A DNA stretch of 64,000 nucleotides, taken from assembly GCF_004337505.1 (NCBI RefSeq), contig NZ_SJZI01000008.1, forward strand, positions 358,767 through 422,766, in the 5' to 3' direction. The stretch is from Flaviaestuariibacter flavus (GTDB taxonomy: Bacteria > Bacteroidota > Bacteroidia > Chitinophagales > Chitinophagaceae). The translations under genes and the position numbers were made by a program. The notes under the pieces are model-generated. The model ran no database searches, was not told the origin of the DNA, and saw only the letters and a list, made by a program, of their open reading frames with translations. Positions 54,001 to 62,935 of the stretch are shown piece by piece. Each line of letters begins with the position of its first letter. Positions within the stretch are counted from its first letter, which is position 1.

Positions 54001-56214
54001 ATTGTGACACCCACCAGCATCGGTGCCTCCAACTTCGTGCTGAGCCGCGAGGGACAGTCGATCGCCCTTAACAGCACCGCGGGACCGGGCTCGCCGCTCA
54101 ACGTGCAGTTCACCAACTTCCGTATCGGTACCATCACGGGCTTCCTGCGTTCCGACTCGCTACTTGCCGACGGCACGATCAACGGCGGCGCCATCTTCCG
54201 CAACCTGCCGAAGAACCCGCTCTTCACCAGCGACCTGACCATCTCGGACCTTTCCTTCCAGCGTGATACGATCGGCAACGTGGCCCTGCGCGTCAACAAC
54301 GCTACGGGCGACCGCTATATCGCCGACATCAATATCACCGGGCGCGGCAACGATGTGGCCCTCACCGGCACCATGATCCCGCAGGCCGGCGGCCCCATCG
54401 GTCTCGACCTGAACCTCGACGTGCGGGCGCTGCAACTGCAAACACTCCGCGGCGCCCTGCAAAGCTTTATCACCGATGCCTCGGGCACCATCACCGGTGG
54501 CGCACGCATCCAGGGCACCACGGCGGCGCCCAAGGTGGCGGGTAACCTTCGCTTCAACAATACCAGCATCAGCACGGTGGCTCTCGGCGGCCCGCTGCGC
54601 ATCGACAACGAGGAGCTGCGCGTAACGGAAAACGGCTTCCGCTTCGACAACTTCACCATCCGCGACTCAGCCAACAATGCGCTGAATCTGAATGGCAATG
54701 TTGCGACTTCCAACTTCATCAACTACAATTTCGATCTGGATGCGACCGCCCGCAACTTCCGCGCGTTGAATACCCAGAAGAAAAACAACAGCCTCTATTA
54801 CGGCCAGCTGTACCTGAATACCAACCTCCACATCGGCGGCACTGAGGCCGCGCCCGTGGTGGACGGAAACCTGGCCGTGAACGAAGGCACCCTTTTCACC
54901 ATCGTGATCCCGCAGCGTGACCCCGGGGTGGTTTCGCGCGAGGGCGTGGTGGAGTTTGTCGACTTCAGCAACCCGGGCGTCGATTCCTTCTTCCTGGCCG
55001 GGGCCGATTCGCTCAACCGGACCAAGGTGAAGGGCATGGACGTTTCGGTGAACATTGACATCAACAAGGCGGCCTCCTTCAATGTGATCGTAGACGTTGC
55101 CCAGGGGGACCTGCTCAACCTGAAAGGCACGGGTAACCTGAATGCCGGCATCGACCCCAGCGGCAAGATTACGCTGACGGGCTCCTATATCATTGACGAA
55201 GGAGCCTACCAGTTCTCCCTGAACTTCCTGCGCCGCCGGTTTACGGTGGACCGTGGCAGTAAGATCACCTGGCTGGGTGAGCCCACGTCCGCTCAACTGG
55301 ATGTAACGGGCCGCTACGAGGCCAATACCGCCCCGCTCGACCTTGTTGAGCAGCAGGTGCCCGAACAATCGCAGCGCAACTACTTCCTGCAGAAGTTGCC
55401 CTTCCAGATCCTGCTGGAGCTGCGGGGCGAGTTGCTGAAGCCGGAGCTCACCTTCGATATCCAGCTGCCCAACGACCGTAATTATACGGTGGCCGGTGAC
55501 GTGCTGAGCGTTGTGAATACCAGGCTGGCACAGCTGCGCCAGGAGCCGTCGGAGCTGAACAAGCAGGTATTTGCAGTATTGCTTCTCAACCGCTTCGTGG
55601 GCGACAACCCATTCGCCTCCAGCGGTGGCGGTTTCGACGCAAGCTCCTTTGCGCGTACGTCGGTAAGCAAGCTGCTGACCGAGCAACTGAACAACCTCGC
55701 ATCGGGCCTGATCTCGGGCGTTGACCTCAACTTCGATGTAACGAGCAGCGACGACTATACCACCGGAGAACGCCGCGCCCGCACCGACCTGAACGTAGGC
55801 GTCAGCAAGCGCCTGCTCAACGACCGCCTGCAGGTGACGGTGGGCTCCAACTTCGAGCTCGAAGGACCGCAGCAAAGCAACCAGTCGTCGAACAACATCG
55901 CCGGCAATGTGCAGGTGAATTACCAGTTAAGCCGCGACGGCCGCTATATGCTGCGCTTCTACCGCCGCAACGATTACGAGGGTATCGTGGATGGCTACGT
56001 AATTGAAACCGGGCTCACGTTTACGCTCCAGGTAGATTACAACCGGCTCCGCGAGATCTTCCAGAGCCGGAAGACCCGCCGGGAGATCCGTCAGCGCGAA
56101 AAAGCAAAGGATAAAGAACAGCAGCAGCCGGCGCAACCGGTTCAATCCCAACCCGCGGTACCCACGCCGGTGGCACAGGCAACGGCACAAGAAGAAGAAC
56201 CCGAACAGGAATAA
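51046..56214 (+). CDS. tamB: Translocation and assembly module protein TamB
   Basis: 1722 aa AsmA/TamB-like protein. An N-terminal membrane anchor (about 25-50; FLMLFVVVAVLLLLTPPGQQ) is followed by a long repetitive beta-rich body and the conserved C-terminal DUF490 region (about 1300-1630; SYIIDEGAYQFSLNFLRRRF, QLPNDRNYTVAGDVLSVVN). It should span the periplasm as a beta-taco channel that delivers phospholipids or substrates to the outer membrane. The end is charged and Gln/Pro rich (DKEQQQPAQP). It is 9 bp before the TamL gene, so the two form one unit. Size is within the range for Bacteroidota TamB. Confidence 0.92.
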   Translation: MPKEINTTKTTTVTTHRSPVQRVARVLLKTILFLMLFVVVAVLLLLTPPGQQFATNKLESYLGSKLKTRVEIGKVRIGLPRLVVAENVYIEDRTHDTLIAGGSIRLNIALFRLFSNEVAIKDVQFENITAKVKRVLPDTVYNFQFVLDAFATEQKKNPDTAAAPVMKFEVNNVNMKNCHVVYKDVLTGNDMDAWVASAHTKIDSLDPYKLRFNIADFDVTGLRVRYYQTRPLTAPAIKATDQKATAALTPQIRIGQARLRDSYIDYGNETSAFYTQLKIGDVLLRGRNIDLDKQVLHLASLRLDRNDFVIRLGRKQGARAVKEAVAKKTDEAVKQDWVVRIDAIDLNGNRIRYDDENSPRQATGIDFAHFDGQDMNLSIRNLVLNKDSIAANIARASLREKSGFVLNELHGDLLYASNIAYIRNLTLRTPGTSLQRSAELRYASQEALVKNFANTFFDVDVRNSRVQVKDILAFAPQLKKNPAFANPNAVWTVNLQGNGTMNRLNIAALQFNGLRNTQIDASGTLAGLSNPTAGSGTFRIRRLHTSQSDIALLTGKRLDNAQMDLPETFNVSGTVSGNMNSVSTNLAMATDYGNVNLDGSFRNIMDPAKLSYNIRSLRTRSIRLDKILRGKSPVGTLTGNFRVTGSGTTPATMKATFSGSVPSIVYNKYNYKNIRLDGSLNGSNFSVKTDIRDPNIDLNLTAKGNYETMRMHVNGFIDSVKTQPLGFTTQPLVFRGKLDAQVNELTADYLDANVLLTQALFVSGTTRAPVDSLSLVAGHSGAEQFMRLRSDFANADLNGRYRFSDLGYIIQNNIQPYFGVGDRYKAQTVQPYDITFRLDAENAPIFKALVPGLSFNQPLHAEGSLATGRGINAKVNAPDLAFGTTAFSGLNLAVTTTPQGLQLTGDLSRFSNGSTMNIYNSRVTATVRNNVIDFNVGVNDKGNVAKYRLGGVLTQPTPGTYTLSLRPDSLLLNYQAWTISGGNQLIVTPTSIGASNFVLSREGQSIALNSTAGPGSPLNVQFTNFRIGTITGFLRSDSLLADGTINGGAIFRNLPKNPLFTSDLTISDLSFQRDTIGNVALRVNNATGDRYIADINITGRGNDVALTGTMIPQAGGPIGLDLNLDVRALQLQTLRGALQSFITDASGTITGGARIQGTTAAPKVAGNLRFNNTSISTVALGGPLRIDNEELRVTENGFRFDNFTIRDSANNALNLNGNVATSNFINYNFDLDATARNFRALNTQKKNNSLYYGQLYLNTNLHIGGTEAAPVVDGNLAVNEGTLFTIVIPQRDPGVVSREGVVEFVDFSNPGVDSFFLAGADSLNRTKVKGMDVSVNIDINKAASFNVIVDVAQGDLLNLKGTGNLNAGIDPSGKITLTGSYIIDEGAYQFSLNFLRRRFTVDRGSKITWLGEPTSAQLDVTGRYEANTAPLDLVEQQVPEQSQRNYFLQKLPFQILLELRGELLKPELTFDIQLPNDRNYTVAGDVLSVVNTRLAQLRQEPSELNKQVFAVLLLNRFVGDNPFASSGGGFDASSFARTSVSKLLTEQLNNLASGLISGVDLNFDVTSSDDYTTGERRARTDLNVGVSKRLLNDRLQVTVGSNFELEGPQQSNQSSNNIAGNVQVNYQLSRDGRYMLRFYRRNDYEGIVDGYVIETGLTFTLQVDYNRLREIFQSRKTRREIRQREKAKDKEQQQPAQPVQSQPAVPTPVAQATAQEEEPEQE

Positions 56215-56223
56215 GAAAAGAAC

Positions 56224-58542
56224 ATGAGCAAGGCATTATTGTACTCAGTGGCATTCATGGGCACCGTTGTGCTGGCAGCATGCGGCGCAACCAAACACCT
56301 GCCTCCCGGCGAGCACCTGTACACCGGGCCGAGAATTGAGCAGGTGAATAACCAGGATCTTTCGGCAAGGCAGAAGAAGGTCATTCACGAAGACTTGGAA
56401 GATATGGTCCGGCCGAAGCCCAACACGCGCTTTCTCGGCATCCCCATCAAGCTGGGCATCTATAACATGTTCCGCAAGGCGAAGCCCAACTCCTTTTTCG
56501 GGCGCCTGCGCAACCAGCTGGGTGAGCCGCCGGTGCTGGTAAGCCAGGTAGACATTCCCAACAACGTGAAGCTGCTCCAGAATCATATGGAGAATAAGGG
56601 CTACTTCCTGGCCAAGGTATCGGGCGATACCGTAGTAAAGGGAAAGAGAGGCTATGCCCGCTTTCGTGTTGAGGCCAATTCGCAATACACCATCAACAGC
56701 ATTCGTTTCCCGTCCGACTCCTTCCAGCTCGGGAGGGATATCCTCGCAGATGCGGGCAACACACTGCTGAAGCCGGGTGAGGCCTATGACCTCGACCTGA
56801 TCCGCGGCGAGCGCAACCGGATCGATGCGCGGCTCAAGGAAAAGGGCTATTTCTTCTTCAGCCCCGACTACCTGCTGCTGCAGGTAGACAGCACCGTCGG
56901 TAACCACAAAGTGGATATGGTGCTGACCGTGAAGCGGGACGCGCCGGAGGCTTCGCTCCTCGCCTACCGCATCAACAACACGTACATCTTTGCCAACTAC
57001 CGCCTCGCCAACACCAACTTCAGCAACGATACGGCTACCAGCAACTACCGGCCCGATACCAGTATCGCAACAGCCGAAAACTATAAGGGCTTCCTGATCG
57101 TAGACCGCCGCAAGCGCTTCAAGCCCTGGATGTGGCCGCGCATCATGGTGTTCAAGCCCGGTGATATCTACAACCGCACCGATCATAATACAACGCTGAG
57201 CCGCCTCATCAACCTCAACGAATTCCGCTACGTAAAGAACCGCTTCGAGCCGGTGACCGACAGCGCGAAGCTCGATGCGTATTATTACCTGACGCCGCAG
57301 CCAAAGAAAAACCTGCGCGTCGAGTTCGGCGTCACCACCAAGTCGAATAACCTGAACGGCTCGCAGATCAACTTCACCTTCCGTAACCGCAATACGTTCA
57401 AGCAGGCGGAGCAACTGGCCATTACGGCGTATATCGGCACGGAAACCCAGTTTGGCGGCACCTTCCAGGGCTATAATACCTACCGAACCGGTGCTGCGGC
57501 AACCCTTTCCATTCCGCGCTTCGTGGTGCCCTTCTTCAAGGTGAACACAACCAGTGCCTTTGTACCGCGCACCAATATGCAGATCGGCTACGACCTGCTG
57601 ACGCGTACGCGGCTGTACACTGTTAACTCGTACCGTGGCCAGCTTGGCTATAGCTGGAAGCCCTCACCAAAGATCTCCTGGGAAGTAAATCCGTTCAGCG
57701 TCAACTACACCCAGCCGATTAATGTGACGAAAGAATTCCGCGACAGCCTCAACAACTACCCCTACCTGCAGCGCGTCATCGACTCGCAGTTCATTCTCGG
57801 CTCCAATGTACTGTTTCAATACAACGAAGTGGCCAACGGGCTGGTGAAGCTGAATTCCTTTTACTTCATGGGACTGCTGGATATGGCGGGCAACCTCGCC
57901 GGCCTCTTTACCGGCGCTACAGCCAAAACGCGGCCGAAGCAAATCGCCGGCGCTACGTTTGACCAATACGTGAAGCTGGAAGTAGACGGGCGCTACTACC
58001 GCAAGATCGGCCTCAAATCGAGCTGGGTCAACCGTCTTAATATCGGCTATGGCATCCCCTATGGCAACTCCACGCAGATGCCCTATATCAAGCAGTTCTT
58101 CACCGGCGGCAACAACTCACTGCGCGGCTTCCGCAGCCGCTCGGTGGGCCCCGGCACCTTCCGCGAGCTAAAGGCTACGACCTTCCTGCCCGACCAGACC
58201 GGCGACATCAAGCTGGAGGTAAATACCGAGTACCGCCCACACATCTCCGGACCGCTGTACGGCGCCGTGTTTCTGGATGCCGGTAATATCTGGCTGAAGA
58301 CCGAAGACCCGAGCCGACCCGGCTCCGGCTTCAAAGCGGGCTTCCTCAACGACCTGGCGGTGGACGCTGGTTTGGGCGTGCGACTCGACGTCACCCTCTT
58401 CGTCATCCGCCTCGACGTGGGCTTCCCCATCCGCAAGCCCTGGCTCGATAACCCCTGGGTGATCAACCAGATCAACCTGCTCAACCGGGCATACCGGCGC
58501 GAGAACGTGGTGTATAACCTGGCGATCGGGTATCCGTTCTGA
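56224..58542 (+). CDS. tamL: TamL: BamA/TamA-like outer-membrane lipoprotein
   Basis: 772 aa. Signal peptide with lipobox VVLAACG (Cys20), so it is a lipoprotein, the feature that separates TamL from TamA. POTRA-like domains (about 80-330; VDIPNNVKLLQNHMENKGYF, RNRIDARLKEKGYFFF) precede an Omp85 barrel (about 400-772) with the FTGGNNSLRGFRSRSVGPGT motif (lid VRGF-type) and a C-terminal strand ending NLAIGYPF. It partners TamB 9 bp upstream. Known in Bacteroidota as an outer-membrane assembly factor. No oddities. Confidence 0.93.
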   Translation: MSKALLYSVAFMGTVVLAACGATKHLPPGEHLYTGPRIEQVNNQDLSARQKKVIHEDLEDMVRPKPNTRFLGIPIKLGIYNMFRKAKPNSFFGRLRNQLGEPPVLVSQVDIPNNVKLLQNHMENKGYFLAKVSGDTVVKGKRGYARFRVEANSQYTINSIRFPSDSFQLGRDILADAGNTLLKPGEAYDLDLIRGERNRIDARLKEKGYFFFSPDYLLLQVDSTVGNHKVDMVLTVKRDAPEASLLAYRINNTYIFANYRLANTNFSNDTATSNYRPDTSIATAENYKGFLIVDRRKRFKPWMWPRIMVFKPGDIYNRTDHNTTLSRLINLNEFRYVKNRFEPVTDSAKLDAYYYLTPQPKKNLRVEFGVTTKSNNLNGSQINFTFRNRNTFKQAEQLAITAYIGTETQFGGTFQGYNTYRTGAAATLSIPRFVVPFFKVNTTSAFVPRTNMQIGYDLLTRTRLYTVNSYRGQLGYSWKPSPKISWEVNPFSVNYTQPINVTKEFRDSLNNYPYLQRVIDSQFILGSNVLFQYNEVANGLVKLNSFYFMGLLDMAGNLAGLFTGATAKTRPKQIAGATFDQYVKLEVDGRYYRKIGLKSSWVNRLNIGYGIPYGNSTQMPYIKQFFTGGNNSLRGFRSRSVGPGTFRELKATTFLPDQTGDIKLEVNTEYRPHISGPLYGAVFLDAGNIWLKTEDPSRPGSGFKAGFLNDLAVDAGLGVRLDVTLFVIRLDVGFPIRKPWLDNPWVINQINLLNRAYRRENVVYNLAIGYPF

Positions 58543-58590
58543 CCTCATTCCCGCCCCTCTCCCAAGGGAAAGGTGAAAGAGTTGGTGCAC

Positions 58591-58615
58591 AAAGGCAGGC
58601 CTCCGGCCTGCCTTT
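58591..58615 (+). terminator. Terminator of tamB-tamL
   Basis: AAAGGCAGGCC (58591-58601), loop TCC, GGCCTGCCTTT (58605-58615): an 11-bp stem with short A- and T-runs, 49 bp after the tamL stop. It touches the left edge of the inverted-repeat element that follows. Confidence 0.75.
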
Positions 58616-58745
58616 GTCATGCTGAGCGCAGCGAAGCATCTGAAGTAACAAAAAGAGAATAGTGCCCACGCAAGGTACCGTTTAAACTTGTCTGAACTCT
58701 TCGTCCGGTTCGCACTCTCGGATCCTTCGCTACGCTCAGGATGAC
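58616..58745. repeat. 130-bp MITE-like element with ~26-bp terminal inverted repeats
   Basis: The left end GTCATGCTGAGCGCAGCGAA (58616-58635, continuing GCATCT) is mirrored by the right end reading inward as GTCATCCTGAGCGTAGCGAA (from 58745). The inner 78 bp have no ORF. The sequence type GTCAT(N)CTGAGCG(N)AGCGAAG is one I recognise as a common dispersed intergenic element in several bacteria. It lies between two terminators. Confidence 0.65.
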
Positions 58746-58770
58746 AAAAGCCCCGCAAGGCGGGGCTTTT
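58746..58770. terminator. Terminator of the CoA-transferase genes
   Basis: AAAAGCCCCGC (58746-58756), loop AAG, GCGGGGCTTTT (58760-58770): an 11-bp stem flanked by A- and T-runs, 27 bp past the end of the leftward CoA-transferase B gene. Confidence 0.82.
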
Positions 58771-58797
58771 GTGCGAACGCATGCGCGCCGCCATCAG

Positions 58798-59454
58798 TTA
58801 CAATTCCATCTCCGGAACCTCCCCGTCAACGATCAGCCTGCCCGCAGTCTTCGCCCTGATCTCCTCCACGCTCACACCCGGGGCGCGCTCGAGGAGTTTG
58901 AATCCTTCGGGCGTTACGTCGAGCACGGCGAGCTCGGTCACGATCTTTTTCACGCAGCCGACGCCGGTGAGGGGCAGCGTACACTGCGGCAGCAGCTTCG
59001 ATTCGCCCTTCGGGTTGGTGTGCATCATGGCCACGATGATGTTGCGGGCGGAGGCTACCAGGTCCATGGCGCCACCCATGCCCTTCACCATCTTACCGGG
59101 GATCTTCCAGTTGGCGATATCGCCGCTGTCGCTGACTTCCATCGCACCAAGCACCGTCAGGTCTACTTTGCCGGCGCGGATCATCCCGAAGCTCTCGGCA
59201 CTGTCGAAAAATACACCGCCGGGCAGCACGGTAACCGTCTCTTTGCCGGCGTTGATCAGGTCGGCGTCGATCGCTTCTTCGGTGGGGTACGGCCCCATGC
59301 CAAGCATGCCGTTCTCGCTTTGCAGCATGATGAACATGCCTTCGGGAACATAGTTGGATACAAGGGTGGGAATACCGATGCCGAGGTTGACATACATGCC
59401 GTCGCGGAGCTCCTGAGCGATGCGTTTGGCGATGCCGAATTTATCTAAAGCCAC
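58798..59454 (-). CDS. scoB: 3-oxoacid CoA-transferase subunit B
   Basis: 218 aa. With subunit A it exchanges CoA between succinyl-CoA (or acetyl-CoA) and acetoacetate or another 3-oxoacid. The catalytic Glu is in [14 protein letters not shown] (residues about 44-57), the type B signature. [15 protein letters not shown] near the start and [12 protein letters not shown] later are conserved. It begins 51 bp after subunit A ends; that gap carries a short-word repeat. Related family members act on butyrate or acetoacetate (atoDA), so the exact substrate pair is uncertain. Confidence 0.93.
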   Translation of the reverse strand: MALDKFGIAKRIAQELRDGMYVNLGIGIPTLVSNYVPEGMFIMLQSENGMLGMGPYPTEEAIDADLINAGKETVTVLPGGVFFDSAESFGMIRAGKVDLTVLGAMEVSDSGDIANWKIPGKMVKGMGGAMDLVASARNIIVAMMHTNPKGESKLLPQCTLPLTGVGCVKKIVTELAVLDVTPEGFKLLERAPGVSVEEIRAKTAGRLIVDGEVPEMEL

Positions 59455-59468
59455 ATGAAATATTTTAC

Positions 59469-59493
59469 GATCTCGGATCTCTGATCTCCGATC
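59469..59493. repeat. Short GATCTC/GATCTCC word repeat
   Basis: GATCTCGGATCTCTGATCTC followed by CGATC, an inverted and tandem arrangement of the same word as the GGAGATC tandem near 37400. It lies between the two CoA-transferase genes. Confidence 0.55.
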
Positions 59494-59505
59494 CTGGTTC
59501 TGGGA

Positions 59506-60204
59506 TTATTTAGTGAGTTGTACCGTCCGGCGTTCAATGCGCTTCTCGTAATTGCTGCCCTGGAAGATGCGGTGCACATAGATGCCGGCGACATGAATGC
59601 TGTCGGGGTCGAGAGCGCCGGGCTCTACAAGCTCCTCCACTTCGGCGATGGTGATGCGGCCGGCCTTGGCCATGGAGGTGGAAAAATTGCGGGTGGTCTT
59701 GCGGAATACGAGGTTGCCGTAGCGGTCACCCTTCCAGGCTTTTACAATGGCGAAGTCGGCGCCGAGCGCTTCCTCCATCAGGTATTTCTTCCCGTTGAAC
59801 TCACGCACCTCCTTGCCTTCGGCGATCTCGGTGCCGTAGCCGGCGGGGGTGAAAAACGCCGGGATGCCCATGCCGGCCATCTGGATACGTGTGGCCAGCG
59901 TGCCTTGCGGAATCAGGTCCACCTCCAGCTCGCCCGTCAGCAGTTGCCGCTCAAACTCGGCGTTCTCGCCTACATACGACGCCATCATCTTGCGGACCTG
60001 GCGGCTTTGCAGCAGCAGCCCGAGTCCGAACTCGTCGACGCCGGCATTGTTGGAGATGCAGGTAAGGTCTTTTACACCGCGCTCCTTCAGGGCATTGATA
60101 CTGTTTTCAGGGATTCCGCACAGACCGAAGCCGCCCAGCATGATGGTGGCGCCGTCGACGATGTCGGACAGCGCGGCATCGGCGTTTTCAAAAACCTTAT
60201 TCAT
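59506..60204 (-). CDS. scoA: 3-oxoacid CoA-transferase subunit A
   Basis: 232 aa from ATG 60204 ([20 protein letters not shown]); a TTG two codons earlier is open but less likely. [16 protein letters not shown] (residues about 24-39) is the CoA-binding glycine-rich region and GQ-type loop [18 protein letters not shown] is near the end. It is the first gene of the pair. The candidate -7 box TATTTTTG lies 18 bp upstream. No regulator is visible next to it. Confidence 0.93.
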   Translation of the reverse strand: MNKVFENADAALSDIVDGATIMLGGFGLCGIPENSINALKERGVKDLTCISNNAGVDEFGLGLLLQSRQVRKMMASYVGENAEFERQLLTGELEVDLIPQGTLATRIQMAGMGIPAFFTPAGYGTEIAEGKEVREFNGKKYLMEEALGADFAIVKAWKGDRYGNLVFRKTTRNFSTSMAKAGRITIAEVEELVEPGALDPDSIHVAGIYVHRIFQGSNYEKRIERRTVQLTK

Positions 60205-60221
60205 AAGCAAGAAATAGGGCT

Positions 60222-60229
60222 CAAAAATA
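60222..60229 (-). promoter_or_regulatory. Candidate -7 box of scoAB
   Basis: TATTTTTG on the minus strand (plus CAAAAATA) matches TAnnTTTG and would give a leader of about 12 nt. No -33 TTTG seen at the expected place. Confidence 0.45.
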
Positions 60230-60275
60230 AGGATCGGCGCGGAAGCAGGAGGGAAAGAATAAGTGGCGGCCGATG

Positions 60276-60659
60276 CTAAACCGGGCGCTTCCTGAAGGGC
60301 CGCTCACCGCTGCTCATAGTGTCGGCCAGGGGCGGCACTTCAAGCAAAGGACCCTTCATCATAGAATCCATTACGGGCTTCAGCTCCACCGGGTGATCCT
60401 GGTACCAGCGCAGGCTTTTCCGGAATTGTTCCTCGGTAATCGCCTCCTTGCGGAAGATGCCGCGATAGAGTGCGATGTTGGAGGGAAAGGCTTTTACGGA
60501 GGTGTCGCGCTCGGAGCGTACCGCCACCCATTCATCGGCAAGAAACACCTGGCGCAGCACGCGCGACATCGCCTGCGGCGGCAACACGTCGGCAGGGCGC
60601 TTGTCTTTCTTTTTGCAGGCCAGCAGAAGCACGCACAGCAGGATCGGGGCTATCCTCAT
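60276..60659 (-). CDS. DUF4296 lipoprotein
   Basis: 127 aa. Signal peptide and lipobox LLLAC (Cys15) followed by KKKDKRP. The rest ([39 protein letters not shown]) matches DUF4296, a small family common in Bacteroidota and usually found near porD. The ATG overlaps the porD stop by 4 bp, so it is coupled to it. Function unknown; a role in T9SS or envelope assembly is suggested only by its place. Confidence 0.85.
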   Translation of the reverse strand: MRIAPILLCVLLLACKKKDKRPADVLPPQAMSRVLRQVFLADEWVAVRSERDTSVKAFPSNIALYRGIFRKEAITEEQFRKSLRWYQDHPVELKPVMDSMMKGPLLEVPPLADTMSSGERPFRKRPV

Positions 60660-61567
60660 TTCAGGTCTTTGTACAGGGAGTTGTTGGAAACGTCGAGGCG
60701 CGAGAGCAGCTCGCGGGCTCGGGCTTTTTGCTCGGGCTTGGCCTTGCTGAAAACCCGGTACAATTCGTTGCTGCGGCCCTGGAAGAACACCTGCACGAAC
60801 ATCGTGTTGGGGCTTTCGCGGTTGATGTTGTCGAGCGTATTGAGCGCGTTGATGAGGCCCGCACGGGCCGCATCCTCGTTATCGATCATCTGGTCGAAAC
60901 CGGTGCGGTAGTACGAATAAAGGGCATCGTGAAAGAGGTTGTAGCGGCTGTCGGTGAGGTTCTCCACGAAGCGGAAGCGGTTGCGCACCCCGTCGAACGC
61001 CTTCCAGCCCGAGATGTCGCGGCTTTCAGGGGCCTGGTTCACGATGTTCTGTGCCTTGATATAAAAAGGATCGCCGCCGCGGGGTGAATAGGAATCGTAA
61101 TCTAGCCCCAGGATGATGTTGGCGTAGAAAGCCAGCATGGCCGTGATGTTGGCGGTCAGCGGATCGTTGCCGGCAACGCGGTTCTCGTTGAATTCGATGG
61201 CCTGGAACTCTACGTAGCGGAAGGTAAAGTCGTTGTCCTGCACGTTGAGCAGCGGTGATTCGTACGTAGTACCGTATACGGGCCGCGCTGCCTGCACGGT
61301 TAGCGAGGCCTTGAACACGTTGTTGCCGAGGTCCTGATCGATATTGATCAGGAAGTTGCACTTGATGCGCTCATGTGCCTGCCAGTTGTCGCCGGTCCAC
61401 TTGCGGTTGTTGAGAAAATTGGTGAGCGCGCCTTGCAGGGTGTTGAAGATCTTCTTGTCTACCTGCGACGAAACGCGGTTGGCCACCACCGACAGGCGGG
61501 CCTGCAGCTCCTGGGCTCCGCAGGCGCTGCTCCACAGCAAGAGGGCGATCGCTATTATTTTTTTCAT
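60656..61567 (-). CDS. porD: T9SS protein PorD (DUF4835)
   Basis: 303 aa, with a signal peptide (MKKIIAIALLLWSSACGAQ) and the conserved segments YESPLLNVQDNDFTFRYVEF, YANIILGLDYDSYSPRGG and KAFDGVRNRFRFVENLTDSR of DUF4835. PorD is required for type IX secretion in Porphyromonas gingivalis; its precise task is not well defined. It starts 4 bp inside the end of coaBC, so it is translated with a core metabolic gene. The core PorK-N and SprA genes are not in the window. Confidence 0.92.
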   Translation of the reverse strand: MKKIIAIALLLWSSACGAQELQARLSVVANRVSSQVDKKIFNTLQGALTNFLNNRKWTGDNWQAHERIKCNFLINIDQDLGNNVFKASLTVQAARPVYGTTYESPLLNVQDNDFTFRYVEFQAIEFNENRVAGNDPLTANITAMLAFYANIILGLDYDSYSPRGGDPFYIKAQNIVNQAPESRDISGWKAFDGVRNRFRFVENLTDSRYNLFHDALYSYYRTGFDQMIDNEDAARAGLINALNTLDNINRESPNTMFVQVFFQGRSNELYRVFSKAKPEQKARARELLSRLDVSNNSLYKDLK

Positions 61568-62754
61568 GGCATCAATTCAGTTATGGCATCCACAATGGCC
61601 CGGGCGGCTTCCTGCTTGCTTTGCAGCGGCAGGGCGCGGCGCTGGCCGTCTTTATAAAAAAGCGTCACTTTGTTCGTATCGGTTCCGAAGCCGGCGCCCG
61701 CGTCGTTGAGCGAGTTGAGCACGATCAGGTCGGCGCCTTTGCGCCGGAGCTTCTCTTCGGCATGGGCTTCCTCCTGCTCGGTTTCCAGGGCGAACCCTAC
61801 CAGCAGCTGTCCCGGCTCCTTACGCGCGCCGAGCGTCGCGAGGATATCATCGGTTTTACGGAGGTTAAGCGTCAGCTCGCCTTCCGTCTTTTTTATTTTT
61901 TGCCCGCTTACATTCACCGGGGTGTAGTCGGCCACCGCGGCGGCCATCACGGCGATGTCGTAGTCGGCAAGCGCGAGGCTGGCCTCGTACATCTGGCGTG
62001 CCGAGCGCACCGGCAGCAGCTGCACACCGGGCAGCGGCTTCAGGGCCACGGGGCCCGATACCAGGTGCACCTCCGCGCCGCGGGCCGCCAGCTCGCCGGC
62101 CAGGGCATAGCCCATTTTGCCGGAAGAGTGGTTGCCGATAAAACGCACGGGGTCGAGTGCTTCGTATGTGGGGCCGGCGGTAACCAGCACCTTCTTACCA
62201 GCCAGCTGCCGGCCCGACTCGAAAAACCGGGCGATCCAGTCGCGGATGGTCTCGGGCTCGGCCATGCGTCCCGGGCCGATCAGCCCGCTCGCCAGCTCGC
62301 CGTGCTCTACGGGCAGCATCTGCACGCCCCAGGAGGCCAGCTTTTGCAGGTTGTCTTTGGTGGAGCCGTGCAGCCACATGTCTTCATCCATGGCCGGTGC
62401 GATCACCACGGGGCAGGTGGCGGAGAGCCAGGTGGCAAGGAGCAGGTTGTCGCATTGACCGGAGGCCATTTTTGCGAGCGTATTGCAGCTGAGGGGCGCC
62501 ACCACAAACAGGTCGGCCCAGCGGCCGAGGGCCACATGGTTGGCCCAGGCACCTTCATCAAACAGCTTGCTCAGCACGGGTGCCTTCGACAGGGTGGAAA
62601 GCGTCAGCTCCGACACAAAATCCTTCGCGGCCCCGGTCATCAGCAGGCGCACCTCGGCGCCTTCCTTGACCAGGAGGCGCACCAGGATGGGAATCTTGTA
62701 AGCGGCGATGCTGCCGGTGATGCCGATAAGAACCTTTTTGCCGGAGAGGGACAT
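61564..62754 (-). CDS. coaBC: Bifunctional phosphopantothenoylcysteine decarboxylase / phosphopantothenate-cysteine ligase
   Basis: 396 aa. Converts 4'-phosphopantothenate plus cysteine to 4'-phosphopantetheine in coenzyme A synthesis. CoaC (about 1-180) starts KKVLIGITGSIAAYK with FMN-binding residues, has a catalytic His in WANHVALGRWADLFVVAP, PAMDEDMW as substrate loop and a GRMAEPE segment. CoaB (about 185-396) has KVLVTAGPTYEALDPVRFIG, the dimer and substrate loop AAVADYTPVN, and KIKKTEGELTLNL. It ends inside the porD start. Upstream 180 bp hold a repeat and a terminator separating it from rpoZ. Confidence 0.95.
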   Translation of the reverse strand: MSLSGKKVLIGITGSIAAYKIPILVRLLVKEGAEVRLLMTGAAKDFVSELTLSTLSKAPVLSKLFDEGAWANHVALGRWADLFVVAPLSCNTLAKMASGQCDNLLLATWLSATCPVVIAPAMDEDMWLHGSTKDNLQKLASWGVQMLPVEHGELASGLIGPGRMAEPETIRDWIARFFESGRQLAGKKVLVTAGPTYEALDPVRFIGNHSSGKMGYALAGELAARGAEVHLVSGPVALKPLPGVQLLPVRSARQMYEASLALADYDIAVMAAAVADYTPVNVSGQKIKKTEGELTLNLRKTDDILATLGARKEPGQLLVGFALETEQEEAHAEEKLRRKGADLIVLNSLNDAGAGFGTDTNKVTLFYKDGQRRALPLQSKQEAARAIVDAITELMP

Positions 62755-62785
62755 GGGGCTAAAGATAGAAAAGCAGGCGTGAAAG

Positions 62786-62877
62786 AATGTTCAATGTTCA
62801 ATATTCAATGTTCAATACGCAATTTTCAAGTGAGCTTTCCCTGCACCATGAAAATTGAGCATTGATTATTGAACATT
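62786..62877. repeat. Intergenic inverted short-word repeat (TTCAATG type)
   Basis: Left arm of AATGTTCAAT words (62786-62828, ending CAATTTTCA) is mirrored by the right arm starting TGAAAATTGAGCATTGATTA (62849-62877). It can form a long imperfect hairpin with a loop of about 20 nt. It lies between coaBC and rpoZ and resembles the element at 4668-4788. Confidence 0.65.
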
Positions 62878-62884
62878 TAAAGTA

Positions 62885-62911
62885 AAAGCCATATCGTATC
62901 GATATGGCTTT
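62885..62911. terminator. Hairpin/terminator after rpoZ
   Basis: AAAGCCATATCG (62885-62896), loop TAT, CGATATGGCTTT (62900-62911): a 12-bp stem with short A- and T-runs, 25 bp past the rpoZ stop. It would separate bamD-rpoZ from coaBC-porD transcripts in part. Confidence 0.65.
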
Positions 62912-62935
62912 GTATTCAGTTGCGGTCCGCAGCGA

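Noticed and set aside
58168..58794. Minus-strand ORF of 208 codons across the tamL end and the inverted repeat
   Set aside because: It crosses two terminators and the repeat and is antisense to the TamL barrel.
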